Assembly: GCF_000712075.1 (NCBI RefSeq)
Contig: NZ_JONW01000009.1
Coordinates: 310,001 to 374,000, forward strand
Source of the DNA: Caulobacter sp. UNC358MFTsu5.1
GTDB lineage: Bacteria > Pseudomonadota > Alphaproteobacteria > Caulobacterales > Caulobacteraceae
Length of the DNA stretch: 64,000 nucleotides
Direction: 5' to 3'
Shown here: piece after piece, positions 15,700-24,688 of the stretch
Position numbering within the stretch: position 1 is the stretch's first letter
Layout: each line of letters starts with the position of its first letter
The notes under the pieces: generated by a model
The model's database searches: none
Seen by the model: the letters and a program-made list of their open reading frames with translations, nothing else
What the model was told of the DNA's origin: nothing
Position numbers and translations under genes: made by a program

Positions 15700-17556
15700 C
15701 TATTTGGCCGGCAGGTAGAGCGGCATGGAGTCTTCCCAGAGGCTGTCGGTCAGCAGGCGCTTGCCCGTGCCGTCGGCGTTCATGACCATGATCTGGCCAT
15801 AGGGCTGGAAGGTGTTGTCGTAGAGCGCCGCCTCCTCGCGGAAACCGTACATGCCCGTGCTCCACAGGATGCGCCCGTCGGCGGTCCAGACGGCGTGTCC
15901 GTCGTTGCCGCGGTTCGTCGTCAGGCGCTGCAGGTCCGAGCCGTCGGGCCGGATCGTGAAGACGTCGAAGTTCACCGCGTCGACCTTGCGCGTGAAGACG
16001 ATCCGTTTGCCGTCCGGCGACCAGAACGGCAGGTTGTCCAGGCCCGTGGTCAGGGTCCGCACCTCGCGGGTGTCGAGATTGATGACCCGCAGGCCCATGT
16101 TGTTCTCGCCCCAGACGCGGAACACGATCTCCTTGCCGTCTGCCGAATAGCTGGGGAAGCCCGAATGCACCGAGCCATCGGTCAGGGCCTCCAGGCCCGT
16201 GCCGTCGCGGCGCGACCGCATCAGGGTCGCCTTGCCGTGCGCCCGCTCCTGGAACCAGACGCCCACGCCGAAGGCCAGCCACTGGCTGTCGGGCGACCAG
16301 GTCGGCTGGAACGCCCCGGCCAGGCCCTTCTTGACCAGTTCCGGATCCAGCCCCTTGCCGTCGACCTCGTAGGCCACCCGGCGGTTCGAGCCGTCGCGGT
16401 CCATCAGCACGATCGACGAATTGCCCTGCTGCTTCTCGGTGATCGCCAGGGTCCCGTCCTTGGCCGCCACGGGGAAGACGTCGGTGTGACGGTACTCCCA
16501 GGCCGGGTCCCAGCTGTAGAGCCGCTTCTCCTGCGGCCGGGCCTTGAAGCCGACCTTCTCGTAGATCACGGTCTTGCCGTCCGGAGACCAGACCGGCGAG
16601 CGCAGCACCCGGACCACGGGCGCCTGGCCCGAGGTGTAGTAGAGCCCCTCGCCCTCCCCGCCCTTGCGGTGATAGGCGATGACCTCATCGCTCAGGAACT
16701 GCGGGAAGATCTTCAGGCCCGGGCCCGAGGTGCGCTCGACGCGCTCGCCGGTGGCCAGGTCGACCGTGACGATCTGCGAGGCGATCTTGCCCAGCAGCTC
16801 GGGCCGGCGCGCGCCCCAGGTGTCCTCGGTGGTCATCTCGTAGAAGGCTAGGCGCTTGCCGTCCGGCGACCACTTGGGCGAGCCCAGGCAGAAGCCCGAC
16901 TTGGACGCCACGCGGCGGAAACCCTTGCCGTCGACGCCGATCACATAGATCGACAGCTCCTGGGTGTGCTCCCAGCCCTTGCCGTCGTGGTGGCCCCGCC
17001 AGTCGGTGTTGCGGTCCGACGAGAAGGCGATCTGCTTGCCGTCCGGAGACCAGGCCGGGCGGAAGAAGCCGTCGGGCAGGCTGGGATCGCCCTGGACGTC
17101 GGCGGCGCCGGTCAGGTTGGTCAGGCGGCCGGACTTCAGGTCCTTGATCCAGATGTTGGTGCGATAGCCTTCGCGGGTCGAGACGAAGGCCAGGCGCGTC
17201 CCGTCCGGCGACAGCTCGCCGGTGTCGTCCACCGCCGAGCCGACGATCAGCGGCTGGATGTCCGTCCCGTCGACCCCGACGCGGAACAGGTCGGACTGGC
17301 CGTCGCCGTTGCGTTCCGAGGTGAAGACGATCGACTTGCCGTCGGGGCTGAAGCTGGCGTGGTAGTCGAACACCGAGCCGGTCAGCAGCTTGCGCTCGCC
17401 CGTGCCATCGGCGTTGGCGATGTAGAGTTCGGACGAGGACGGGCCGATGCGGTTCATCAGCATCACGCCCTTCTTCTGGACCGTCGCCGTCGCGGCGGCC
17501 GCCTGGCCGGCCAGGAACGCGGCGGGCAGAGCGGCGAGGAAGTGACGACGATCCAT
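15700..17556 (-). CDS. TolB-like WD40/PD40 beta-propeller protein, exported
   Basis: A 618-residue protein made almost wholly of PD40 repeats: SFSPDGKSIVFTSE, SPDGTRLAFVSTREG, WSPDGKQIAFSSDRN, WSPDGKRLAFYE, WSPDGKTVIYE, WSPDSQWLAFG and WSPDGKRIVFTRK. The start MDRRHFLAALPAAFLAGQAAA is a signal peptide with a twin arginine. The ATG at 17556 follows CCAGGAGG. It resembles TolB or the N-terminal propeller of DPP-IV-type peptidases but lacks any peptidase domain. The neighbouring TonB receptor on the same strand suggests a joint envelope role. No catalytic residues are recognisable and the precise function is unknown. Confidence 0.8.
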   Translation of the reverse strand: MDRRHFLAALPAAFLAGQAAAATATVQKKGVMLMNRIGPSSSELYIANADGTGERKLLTGSVFDYHASFSPDGKSIVFTSERNGDGQSDLFRVGVDGTDIQPLIVGSAVDDTGELSPDGTRLAFVSTREGYRTNIWIKDLKSGRLTNLTGAADVQGDPSLPDGFFRPAWSPDGKQIAFSSDRNTDWRGHHDGKGWEHTQELSIYVIGVDGKGFRRVASKSGFCLGSPKWSPDGKRLAFYEMTTEDTWGARRPELLGKIASQIVTVDLATGERVERTSGPGLKIFPQFLSDEVIAYHRKGGEGEGLYYTSGQAPVVRVLRSPVWSPDGKTVIYEKVGFKARPQEKRLYSWDPAWEYRHTDVFPVAAKDGTLAITEKQQGNSSIVLMDRDGSNRRVAYEVDGKGLDPELVKKGLAGAFQPTWSPDSQWLAFGVGVWFQERAHGKATLMRSRRDGTGLEALTDGSVHSGFPSYSADGKEIVFRVWGENNMGLRVINLDTREVRTLTTGLDNLPFWSPDGKRIVFTRKVDAVNFDVFTIRPDGSDLQRLTTNRGNDGHAVWTADGRILWSTGMYGFREEAALYDNTFQPYGQIMVMNADGTGKRLLTDSLWEDSMPLYLPAK

Positions 17557-17681
17557 GGGTCCTCCTGGGGGTACGCACCGCCGTTTCGCCGGCGGACTTT
17601 CTGTCGGCTCTAGGCTAAGCCTTCCGGCCCAGGGAAGCGTCGATCAAAACTGCGTCCGGGCCGATCCATTTCGCCGCAGCC

Positions 17682-18929
17682 TCAGGCCACTTCGCGGGTG
17701 GATTCGAAGGTCCGCGCCTGGCGCAGGGCCGGGAACCGCCAGGCCCAGACGCCAGTGACGACGACCGCCCCGACCCCGCCCAGCACCACCGCCGACACGG
17801 GCCCGATCGCGGCGGCCAGGAACCCCGACTCCGCCTCGCCCAGCTCGTTGGAGGCCGAGATGAACAGGGACGAGACCGCCCCCACGCGTCCGCGCATGGC
17901 GTCCGGGGTCGACAGCTGCATCAGCGACTGGCGCACATAGACCGACAGCATGTCGGCTCCGCCCAGTACGGCCAGGCAGGTCAGGGACAGCGGCATCCAG
18001 CGCGACAGGCCGAAGACCACGGTGGCCAGGCCGAACACCGCCACGGCCAGCAGCATCTTCACGCCCACGTGGTGCTTGAGCGGCCGCCACGAGAACAGCA
18101 CGGCTGTGGCCATCGCCCCGACGGCCGGGGCGGCGCGCAGGTGGCCCAGGCCGGCGGGTCCGACATGCAGGATGTCGCGCGCATAGATCGGCAGCATGGC
18201 CGTCGCCCCGCCCAACAGGACGGCGAACAGGTCCAGCGAGATCGCGCCCAGCACCAGCTTGTTGGCCACGACGTAGCGCAGCCCCTCGACGATCAGTCGC
18301 CAGGGATGGCGCGGGACGATCGGAGTCCGCGCGTCGGGCCGCACCAGCAGCATGCAGGCCAGCGACAGGACGAAGAGGCCGACGCTGGCGGCGTAGGGCG
18401 CGGACGGCGTCCAGGCGTAGAGATAGCCGCCCATGGCCGGCCCCACGATCGAGCCCACCCGCCCGGCTATGGCGTTGTTGGCGATCGCGTGGGGCAGCAC
18501 CTCGGGCGGCACGATGTTCGGCCCCAGGGCGCTGAGCGCGGGCATCGAGAAGGCCCGCGCCACGCCCAGGAACACGGCCACCGCCAGCAGGGCCGGGATC
18601 GAGGCCGCGCCGGTCCAGGTCAGCACGCCCAGGACCCCGGCGCAGGCCAGTTGCAGGCCGGTGGTCAGGCAGATGATCAGGCGACGGTCGAAGCGATCGG
18701 CGGCCCAGCCGGTCACCAGGGTAAGGGCGAACAGCGGCGCGAACTGGGCCAGCCCCACCAGGCCCAGTTGCAGGGCCGCCGCGCGGGTGTCCATGGTGGC
18801 GCGGGCCAGGTCGTAGACCTGCCAGCCGACGACGATGACCAGGGTGTTCTGGGCCAAGGTCGAGGCCAGCCGGGCGGTCCAGAAATAGCGGAAGTTCCGG
18901 AACGCGAACGGCTGCTTTCCCCGATCCAT
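17682..18929 (-). CDS. MFS transporter, DHA3/EntS-like exporter
   Basis: A 415-residue inner-membrane protein with about 12 hydrophobic helices. It opens FRNFRYFWTARLASTLAQN, typical of the DHA3 drug and enterobactin exporter branch, and has the loop 2-3 motif GWAADRFDRR. The ATG at 18929 is preceded by CAGGAGCAGG; an in-frame GTG at 18950 is a weaker alternative. It is divergent from the ThDP enzyme gene at 19078 and lies 125 bases upstream of the TolB-like gene. Efflux of a toxic aromatic or metabolite would fit, but the sequence does not show the substrate. Confidence 0.82.
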   Translation of the reverse strand: MDRGKQPFAFRNFRYFWTARLASTLAQNTLVIVVGWQVYDLARATMDTRAAALQLGLVGLAQFAPLFALTLVTGWAADRFDRRLIICLTTGLQLACAGVLGVLTWTGAASIPALLAVAVFLGVARAFSMPALSALGPNIVPPEVLPHAIANNAIAGRVGSIVGPAMGGYLYAWTPSAPYAASVGLFVLSLACMLLVRPDARTPIVPRHPWRLIVEGLRYVVANKLVLGAISLDLFAVLLGGATAMLPIYARDILHVGPAGLGHLRAAPAVGAMATAVLFSWRPLKHHVGVKMLLAVAVFGLATVVFGLSRWMPLSLTCLAVLGGADMLSVYVRQSLMQLSTPDAMRGRVGAVSSLFISASNELGEAESGFLAAAIGPVSAVVLGGVGAVVVTGVWAWRFPALRQARTFESTREVA

Positions 18930-19077
18930 GGCCTGCTCCTGACGCGACACGCGCGCACCCTTAGCGCTGTTGGCCGCGCGCGTAGAGACCGCATCGCGGA
19001 TTCGATCGCTCGATCCCCGTCTTGAATGACCTCCGCCCCGCGCCGCCCGATACCTACCGGACCCAGGAGGATCGCCG

Positions 19078-20766
19078 ATGACGACGATGACGGGCGCGGA
19101 AGCCGCCGTGCGGATGCTGCAACATCACGGGGTCCGGCACGTCTTCGGCCTGTGCGGCGACACCAGCCTGCCGTTCTACGACGCGCTGCATCGGCTGGAT
19201 CACGGCGTCGACCACATCCTGACCCGCGACGAGCGCAGCGCCGCCTACATGGCCGACGCCTATGCGCGCCTCTCGGGCCGGGCCGGGGTGTGCGAAGGCC
19301 CCAGCGGGGGCGGCGCCACCTACATCCTGCCCGGCGTGATCGAGGCCAACGAGTCATCGATCGCCCTGGTCTCGATCACCTCCGACATCCCCGTCACCGC
19401 GCGCGGCCGCTATCCGCTGACCGAGCTCGACCAGAAGGCCCTGTTCCGCCCTCTGACCAAGTGGAACACGGTCGTCGACCACGTCTCGCAGGTGCCGCAC
19501 GTCTTCAGGACGGCGTTCCGGGCCGCGACCACCGGCCGCCCCGGCGCGACCCACATCGGCCTGCCCTACGACCTCCAGAAGCAGACCTTCGATTTCGACC
19601 TCTGGGCCCAGGCCGAGCACGGCGTCTTCCCTGCGTTCCGGACGGGGCCGTCGCCGGACCTCGTCGCCGCGGCGGCCGAGACGATCCTGGCCGCTAGGCG
19701 GCCGGTCTTCGTCTGCGGCGGCGGGGCGATCATCTCGGGAGCCACCGCCGAGTTCGCGGCCCTGGCCGAACTCCTGGACGCCCCGGTCGCGTCCACCGTC
19801 AGCGGCCACGGCGTGATCCCCGACGACCATCCCCTGGCGGTCGGCGTGGTCGGCGCCAACGGGGGCACCGACGAGACCCGCGAGGTCGTCGCCGGCGCCG
19901 ACACCGTGATCTTCGTCGGCTGCCGCGCGGGCTCGACCACCACCGAACACGGCGAGGTCCCCGGCCGGGAGGTCCCGATCGTCCACATCGACGTCGATCC
20001 CATGGTCGTCGGCTCCAACTACCGGGTCGAGGCCGGCCTGGTCGGCGACGCCAAGCTCTGTCTCTCGGCCCTGGTCGCGGAGATCGCCCGCCGCCTGGAG
20101 GACGCGCCGCGCGCGACGGGCGCGGCCGAGCGCCTGGCCGCCATGCGCCAGGCCAAGCGCGCCCGGTTCGAGCGCCAGGCCGGCTCGACCGACCGTCCGA
20201 TCCGTCCCGAGCGCGTGCTGGCCGCCCTGCAGGCCGCCCTGCCCCGCGACTCCGTGATCGTGGCCGACCCCGGCACGCCCTGCCCCTACTTCTCCGGCCA
20301 CTACGACTTCAACACCGCCGGCCGGCGTTTCATCACCAACCGCGCGCACGGCGCGCTGGGTTTCTCGCTGCCCGCCGCCGTCGGCGCCTGCTACGGCGCG
20401 CCCAACGCCAAGGTGGTGGCGGTTATGGGCGACGGCAGCTTCGGCTTCGCGGTGGGCGAACTGGAGACGATCGTCCGCAAGCGGCTGCCGATCACGCTGG
20501 TGGTGTTCTCGAACGCCTCGTACGGCTGGATCAAGGCCAGCCAGAAGAGCGGCTACGGCGCGCGCTATTTCTCGGTCGATTTCAACCGCTCGGACCACGC
20601 GCGCATCGCCGAGGCCTTCGGCCTGAAGGCCTGGACGGTGGCCGATCCGGCCGAGCTGGACGGCGTCGTGCGCCAGGCCGTCGCCCACGACGGTCCGACC
20701 CTGATCGACGTGATCTCCCAGCCGCTCGAGGAGTCGGCGGTCCCGGTCAGCCGCTGGATGGGCTAG
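19078..20766 (+). CDS. ThDP-dependent enzyme, acetolactate synthase-like (IlvB family)
   Basis: A 562-residue three-domain ThDP enzyme. The activating glutamate is E52 (TRDERSAAYMADAYAR), the middle domain includes RPVFVCGGGAIISG, and the cofactor-binding GDG motif begins near residue 451 (VMGDGSFGFAVGELE, then FSNASYGWI). The ATG at 19078 follows CCAGGAGG. It ends 12 bases from the convergent gallate dioxygenase gene. It is only broadly similar to the ThDP enzyme at 510-2054 and belongs to a different branch. Candidate activities are carboligation or decarboxylation of a 2-oxo acid such as pyruvate or glyoxylate. A housekeeping IlvB is unlikely, because no small regulatory subunit gene follows. 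Confidence 0.82.
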   Translation: MTTMTGAEAAVRMLQHHGVRHVFGLCGDTSLPFYDALHRLDHGVDHILTRDERSAAYMADAYARLSGRAGVCEGPSGGGATYILPGVIEANESSIALVSITSDIPVTARGRYPLTELDQKALFRPLTKWNTVVDHVSQVPHVFRTAFRAATTGRPGATHIGLPYDLQKQTFDFDLWAQAEHGVFPAFRTGPSPDLVAAAAETILAARRPVFVCGGGAIISGATAEFAALAELLDAPVASTVSGHGVIPDDHPLAVGVVGANGGTDETREVVAGADTVIFVGCRAGSTTTEHGEVPGREVPIVHIDVDPMVVGSNYRVEAGLVGDAKLCLSALVAEIARRLEDAPRATGAAERLAAMRQAKRARFERQAGSTDRPIRPERVLAALQAALPRDSVIVADPGTPCPYFSGHYDFNTAGRRFITNRAHGALGFSLPAAVGACYGAPNAKVVAVMGDGSFGFAVGELETIVRKRLPITLVVFSNASYGWIKASQKSGYGARYFSVDFNRSDHARIAEAFGLKAWTVADPAELDGVVRQAVAHDGPTLIDVISQPLEESAVPVSRWMG

Positions 20767-20778
20767 GCCCCGCCCCGG

Positions 20779-22035
20779 CTATTTCCGCGCGACCGAATAG
20801 GTCAGGTTGGCGTTGCGCGTCGCCTGGAACGCCTCCAGCGACATGCCCTTCATGGCCGCGTAGATCTGCGGATTGGGCGCGCCCACCACCGCCCCCAGCT
20901 TCTCCAGCACGAAGAAGATCGCGCCGTACCGGATCAGGCCGCGCCAGTCCCGGGTCTCGATCAGCCGGCGCTCCTCATCGCTCAGCCCGGCGGCTTCGAA
21001 GGCGGCCCCGGGATCGGCCAGGAACCGCTCGCGGGCGGCCGGCTCGATCAGGCCCTGCAGGAAGCGGTTGATGCGATAGGCCCTGCCGCTGACCTCCAGG
21101 GTGAACGGATAGGTGCCCTCCAGCGCCTCGACGCTCGCCAGTTGCCGGGTGGCCTCTTCCCGGATCCGGGCGACCTCGGCCTCGTCCGCCGCCGCCCCCT
21201 CGTCCTCGTACAGCGTGGTGGCGATCGCGGTCATCGACGGCAGGTAGTAGGTCCGGTGCCGGCAGACGACATGGCCCGACAGCGCCCCGCGCATGATCAG
21301 CCACATGATCACCTCGGCGCTCTCGAAGCCGCCCAGCCGCGCATAGTCGGCGTGGGTCATCTCGGCAAGGCGCTCGGGATCGCGTTCGAGGAGATCGAGG
21401 AATTCCTCGTCCCAGGCGGTGTTGTTGAACCCCGCGCGCTCGCCGTGGACCTGGTGCGAGAGGCCGCCCGTGGCGATCACGACCACCCTCGCCTCTTCCG
21501 GCCAGGCGTCGATCGCCTTGCGCAGCGCCCGGCCGAGGTTCAGGCAGCGCCGCGCCGAGGGGGCCGGAAACTGCAGCACGCCGCATTGCAACGGCACGAT
21601 CGGGATCGGCCAGGCGTCGCCTTCCGGCGGCGTCAGCAGCGACAGCGGCGACAGGCAGCCGTGGTCCAGCGGCTTGTGCTGGAACACCGACAGGTCGAAG
21701 TCCTGGGCCATGACCGCCCGGGCCAGCCAGCGCGCAAGGGCGGCGTGCCCCGGAACCGGCGGCAGGTCGCGCGGACCCCCGCCCTCGTCGGCCACGTCGT
21801 AGGTTTCGCCGACGCCCAGCGCGAACGCCGAATAGTGATCGAAGGAGAACGAGGTGACGTGGTCGTTGTAGATCACCACCAGGGCGTCCGGCCGCTGCTC
21901 GGCCAGCCACGCCTTCAGCGGCTCGAACGCCTCGAAGATCGGCTTCCAGACGGGATCCTGCGACAGGTTTCGGTCCCGGGCGTAGCCGATGGTCGGCGTG
22001 TGGGAGACGCCGATCGCGCCGATCAATCTGGCCAT
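20779..22035 (-). CDS. desB: Gallate dioxygenase (fused LigB-LigA type)
   Basis: 418 residues, the same length as sphingomonad gallate dioxygenase DesB. The N-terminal LigB-like domain (1 to about 280) has iron ligands H12 (GVSHTPTIG), H59 (IYNDHVTSF) and E241 (GFESAEVIMW), and the catalytic H194 (ATGGLSHQVHG). The C-terminal LigA-like helical domain (about 300-418) includes RINRFLQGLIEPAARERFL and the domain-closing YAAMKGMSLEAFQATRN. The enzyme opens gallate at the 4,5-bond to 4-oxalomesaconate; activity on protocatechuate or 3-O-methylgallate is possible. The ATG at 22035 follows GGAGGCGAAC. A paired GTTATA operator (22087-22112) lies 52 bases upstream. All downstream enzymes are encoded at 24689-29415. 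Confidence 0.9.
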   Translation of the reverse strand: MARLIGAIGVSHTPTIGYARDRNLSQDPVWKPIFEAFEPLKAWLAEQRPDALVVIYNDHVTSFSFDHYSAFALGVGETYDVADEGGGPRDLPPVPGHAALARWLARAVMAQDFDLSVFQHKPLDHGCLSPLSLLTPPEGDAWPIPIVPLQCGVLQFPAPSARRCLNLGRALRKAIDAWPEEARVVVIATGGLSHQVHGERAGFNNTAWDEEFLDLLERDPERLAEMTHADYARLGGFESAEVIMWLIMRGALSGHVVCRHRTYYLPSMTAIATTLYEDEGAAADEAEVARIREEATRQLASVEALEGTYPFTLEVSGRAYRINRFLQGLIEPAARERFLADPGAAFEAAGLSDEERRLIETRDWRGLIRYGAIFFVLEKLGAVVGAPNPQIYAAMKGMSLEAFQATRNANLTYSVARK

Positions 22036-22086
22036 GCGTTCGCCTCCGCTCGCCGTGGCTCTAGCACAAGCCCGATCCGCCCGGCC

Positions 22087-22112
22087 TATAACTTAAGCCG
22101 GGCGGGTATAAC
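22087..22112 (-). promoter_or_regulatory. LysR-type operator-like GTTATA-N14-GTTATA (site B)
   Basis: On the minus strand, GTTATA is repeated at a 20-base spacing, with CGCCCGGC followed by TTAA between the copies. The same layout and the same CGCCCGGC core occur at 28289-28314. It lies 52 bases upstream of the gallate dioxygenase start. Confidence 0.65.
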
Positions 22113-22123
22113 GTCGGCGGCCG

Positions 22124-24394
22124 CTAGAACCGCTTGTTGAAGGTCACGACGAACTCGCGCCCGCGGTTGTAGGCGATCTCGGCGTAGCCCGAGCTGGTGC
22201 CCAGGGACGAGTTGCCGGCCAGCGGATAGATCTCGTCGGTGACGTTGTTGATCGCCGCCTGCAGCTTCCAGTCGCCCGAGGCGCTCTGCAGCACCGCTCC
22301 CAGGTTCAGGCGGGTCACCGCGTCGTTCTGGGCGATCTCGGGCGTGTTGCCCGCGTCGAAGAACTGGCTGGCGGTGTAGACGATCTCGGCGCGCGGGATC
22401 AGGCTCAGGTCGCCGTTGATGTCGTAGGTGTAGGCGATCGAGACGTTGCCCTGCCATTCGGGCGTATAGGGCAGCTGGCTGTCGGTGGTCACCGAGGTGG
22501 TGGCGCCGACGATCGAGGACACCTCGTCGATGCTGTCGTCGAGATAGCTGAAGCCGCCCTCGATCGCGATCGCCGAGGTCGGGATGTAGGTGAACTCCAC
22601 CTCCGCCCCCTTGATCGAGGCCTCGCCGGCGTTGAACAGCAGCGGCGCGGTGCCGACGCGATAGGTGAACTGCAGGTCCTCGTAGTCGGTCGAGAAGATG
22701 TCGCCGTTGATCCGCAGCTTGCCGCCCTTGTCGAACTTGGCGCCCAGCTCGAGGGTCTCGGCCTTCTCGGGATCGAAGGACGGCGGCTGGCCGCCCGGGA
22801 CGACGCCGTTGAAGCGGCTGTTGAAGCCGCCGCTCTTGAAGCCCTGCGACCAGCTTGCATAGGTCATCAGCGCCGGGCTCCAGCGGTACTGGGCCTGGAA
22901 CGAGCCCGTCGTCGCCGAGAACTCCCGCTCGTAGAGCTTGTAGGGGACGTAGAGCACGCTGGGGTTCGAGTAGTTGAACTGCAGCGGACGCGAGCCCTTG
23001 GTCTCCTCGGTGTGGCGCACGCCGGCCGCCACGCTGAAGGCGTCGGTGAAGTTGTAGGTCCACTGGGTGAAGGCCGCCCAGTTTCTGTTGCGGATGTCGT
23101 TGTTGTTGCTGTCCTTGGTGCCCTGCGGGCTGGGCGGGGGCGACAGGGTGACGGTCAGGACGTCGTCCACCGACTGGCGGAAGAAGAACAGCCCCGCCAC
23201 GCCGCTCAGCTTCTTGGAGGCGTAAAGCGCCTGGAACTCCTGGCTGACCTGGAAGCCCTTGCTCACGTAGTCGGTGTGGAGGATCGGGAACGGCGTATTG
23301 TCGGCGTCGCGCCGGCCGGCCCATTCCAAGCGGCGATAGGCGCTGATCGACTTCAGGGTCAGGGCCTCGGTCAGCCGCCATTCCAGCAGCAGCGAGCCGC
23401 CGATGTTCTCCAGGTCGCTGTTGACCGGATTGGTGCCGTTGTTGGCGTACTTGCCGGCCCCGTAGAAGTCGTTGGCGCAGCGCTTGTCGTTGACCATCGG
23501 GACGGTCGTGCCCACCGAGGTCATCCCGGGGCATCCCGCCGCGAAGCTGACCGAGCGCGGGAAGGCCGAGGTCTCGTTGATCGCCGCGAAGACCAGGGGC
23601 GCGCCGTTCTCATCGGACTTGGTGTAGTCGGCGCGCAGTTCGGCGGTGAAGTTGTCGGTCGGCAGCCACTCCACCTTGCCGGTCAGGGTGAAGGTGTTCA
23701 CGTCGCCCAGCTTCTCGCCGTCGTAGAGGCGGGTGACGTAGCCGTCCTGGACGCGCGACCCGTAGGTCCAGCGGGTGAGCAGCTTGTCGGTGATCGGCAC
23801 GTCGACCGCCAGGACCCCCTCGCGCAGGTTGTCGGTCCCGAAGCCGGCCTTGAAGTTGCCGCCGAAGCTGGAGCCCGGCGCCTCGGTGGTCAGCAGGATG
23901 GCCCCGCCGATGGTGTTGCGGCCGAACAGCGTCCCTTGCGGGCCGCGCAGGACCTGGACCCCGGCGATGTCGCGGAAGTCCATCACCCCGCCGACGGCCG
24001 AGCCCATGTAGACGTCGTCGATGTAGAGACCGACGCCCGGATCGACCCCGGCGGTCGCGTCGGTCTGGCCGACGCCGCGGATGAATATCTGGGCGGCCGC
24101 CGAATTGCCGGTCAGCGGCGAGACGGGCGCGAACTGCAGGCTGGGCGTGGCGTCGTCGAGATCGGCGGTGCTGTCGATCTGGCGCCGTTCGAGCGACTCG
24201 CCGGTAAAGGCGGCGACCGAGACGGGCGTGTCCTGGAGGTTCTCCGCCACCCGCCGCGCCGTGACCACGACCTCCTCGACCTGAAAGCCGCCCTGCGCCT
24301 GACCAGGGGTCGATGATTGCTGGGCGAAAGCCGTTCCGCCCCAGAAGCTCGTCGCCAAGGCCGTCGCGGCCAACAGGATCGAACGTTTCGCCAT
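22124..24394 (-). CDS. TonB-dependent outer-membrane receptor (gallate cluster)
   Basis: A 756-residue receptor with signal peptide (residues 1-25, ending TAFAQQ), TonB box (VEEVVVTARR), plug motif VQVLRGPQGTLFGRNTIGGAI and a barrel ending in F756 (FVVTFNKRF). The ATG at 24394 follows GGGGGGGAAG. It is upstream of and co-directional with gallate dioxygenase, and divergent from the aldolase/tautomerase operon; the shared 294-base gap contains a paired TATA operator. Outer-membrane uptake of gallate, galloyl esters or lignin-derived aromatics is the natural inference. TonB receptors for aromatic dimers are known in sphingomonads. Confidence 0.92.
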   Translation of the reverse strand: MAKRSILLAATALATSFWGGTAFAQQSSTPGQAQGGFQVEEVVVTARRVAENLQDTPVSVAAFTGESLERRQIDSTADLDDATPSLQFAPVSPLTGNSAAAQIFIRGVGQTDATAGVDPGVGLYIDDVYMGSAVGGVMDFRDIAGVQVLRGPQGTLFGRNTIGGAILLTTEAPGSSFGGNFKAGFGTDNLREGVLAVDVPITDKLLTRWTYGSRVQDGYVTRLYDGEKLGDVNTFTLTGKVEWLPTDNFTAELRADYTKSDENGAPLVFAAINETSAFPRSVSFAAGCPGMTSVGTTVPMVNDKRCANDFYGAGKYANNGTNPVNSDLENIGGSLLLEWRLTEALTLKSISAYRRLEWAGRRDADNTPFPILHTDYVSKGFQVSQEFQALYASKKLSGVAGLFFFRQSVDDVLTVTLSPPPSPQGTKDSNNNDIRNRNWAAFTQWTYNFTDAFSVAAGVRHTEETKGSRPLQFNYSNPSVLYVPYKLYEREFSATTGSFQAQYRWSPALMTYASWSQGFKSGGFNSRFNGVVPGGQPPSFDPEKAETLELGAKFDKGGKLRINGDIFSTDYEDLQFTYRVGTAPLLFNAGEASIKGAEVEFTYIPTSAIAIEGGFSYLDDSIDEVSSIVGATTSVTTDSQLPYTPEWQGNVSIAYTYDINGDLSLIPRAEIVYTASQFFDAGNTPEIAQNDAVTRLNLGAVLQSASGDWKLQAAINNVTDEIYPLAGNSSLGTSSGYAEIAYNRGREFVVTFNKRF

Positions 24395-24688
24395 GTCTTC
24401 CCCCCCATACCGGCGGCGGACTTTCGACCACCGCCCAGGCCGTCGAAGCGGCCAGGATTCCGGGTTCTTCGACCCGTGATCCTTGAGCTAACAGAAGGGG
24501 TTATCGCGCTCGGTATAGGAAAACCCTCCGACCTATAACCGGATCGCCGGAGCGGTCGCCGGGCGTTTCTCCGGTCGCGCCCGATTTGGTTATAGCTCGC
24601 GCCCAAAATGCATAGGCCGCGCTCGGACGCCGGGTGCTAGCCAAGGCCTCGCCCCGTCGCGACCGCGTCGGCGGGCCGGAGGAGCGGC
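24395..24688. promoter_or_regulatory. Divergent promoter region of TonB receptor and ligK-galD operon
   Basis: A 294-base gap with no gene. It contains the dyad GGTATAGG-N12-CCTATAACC (24512-24540) and a further GGTTATAGC at 24589-24597. On the minus strand the dyad reads GTTATA-N14-CCTATA, the same spacing as sites B and D. Confidence 0.6.
24514..24539 (-). promoter_or_regulatory. Operator-like motif GTTATA-N14-CCTATA (site C)
   Basis: TATA cores are 20 bases apart, as at 22087-22112 and 28289-28314. Extended arms GGTATAGG and CCTATAACC make a near-perfect dyad. It is placed between two divergent gallate-pathway transcripts (120 bases from the receptor start, 150 from ligK). Confidence 0.55.
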
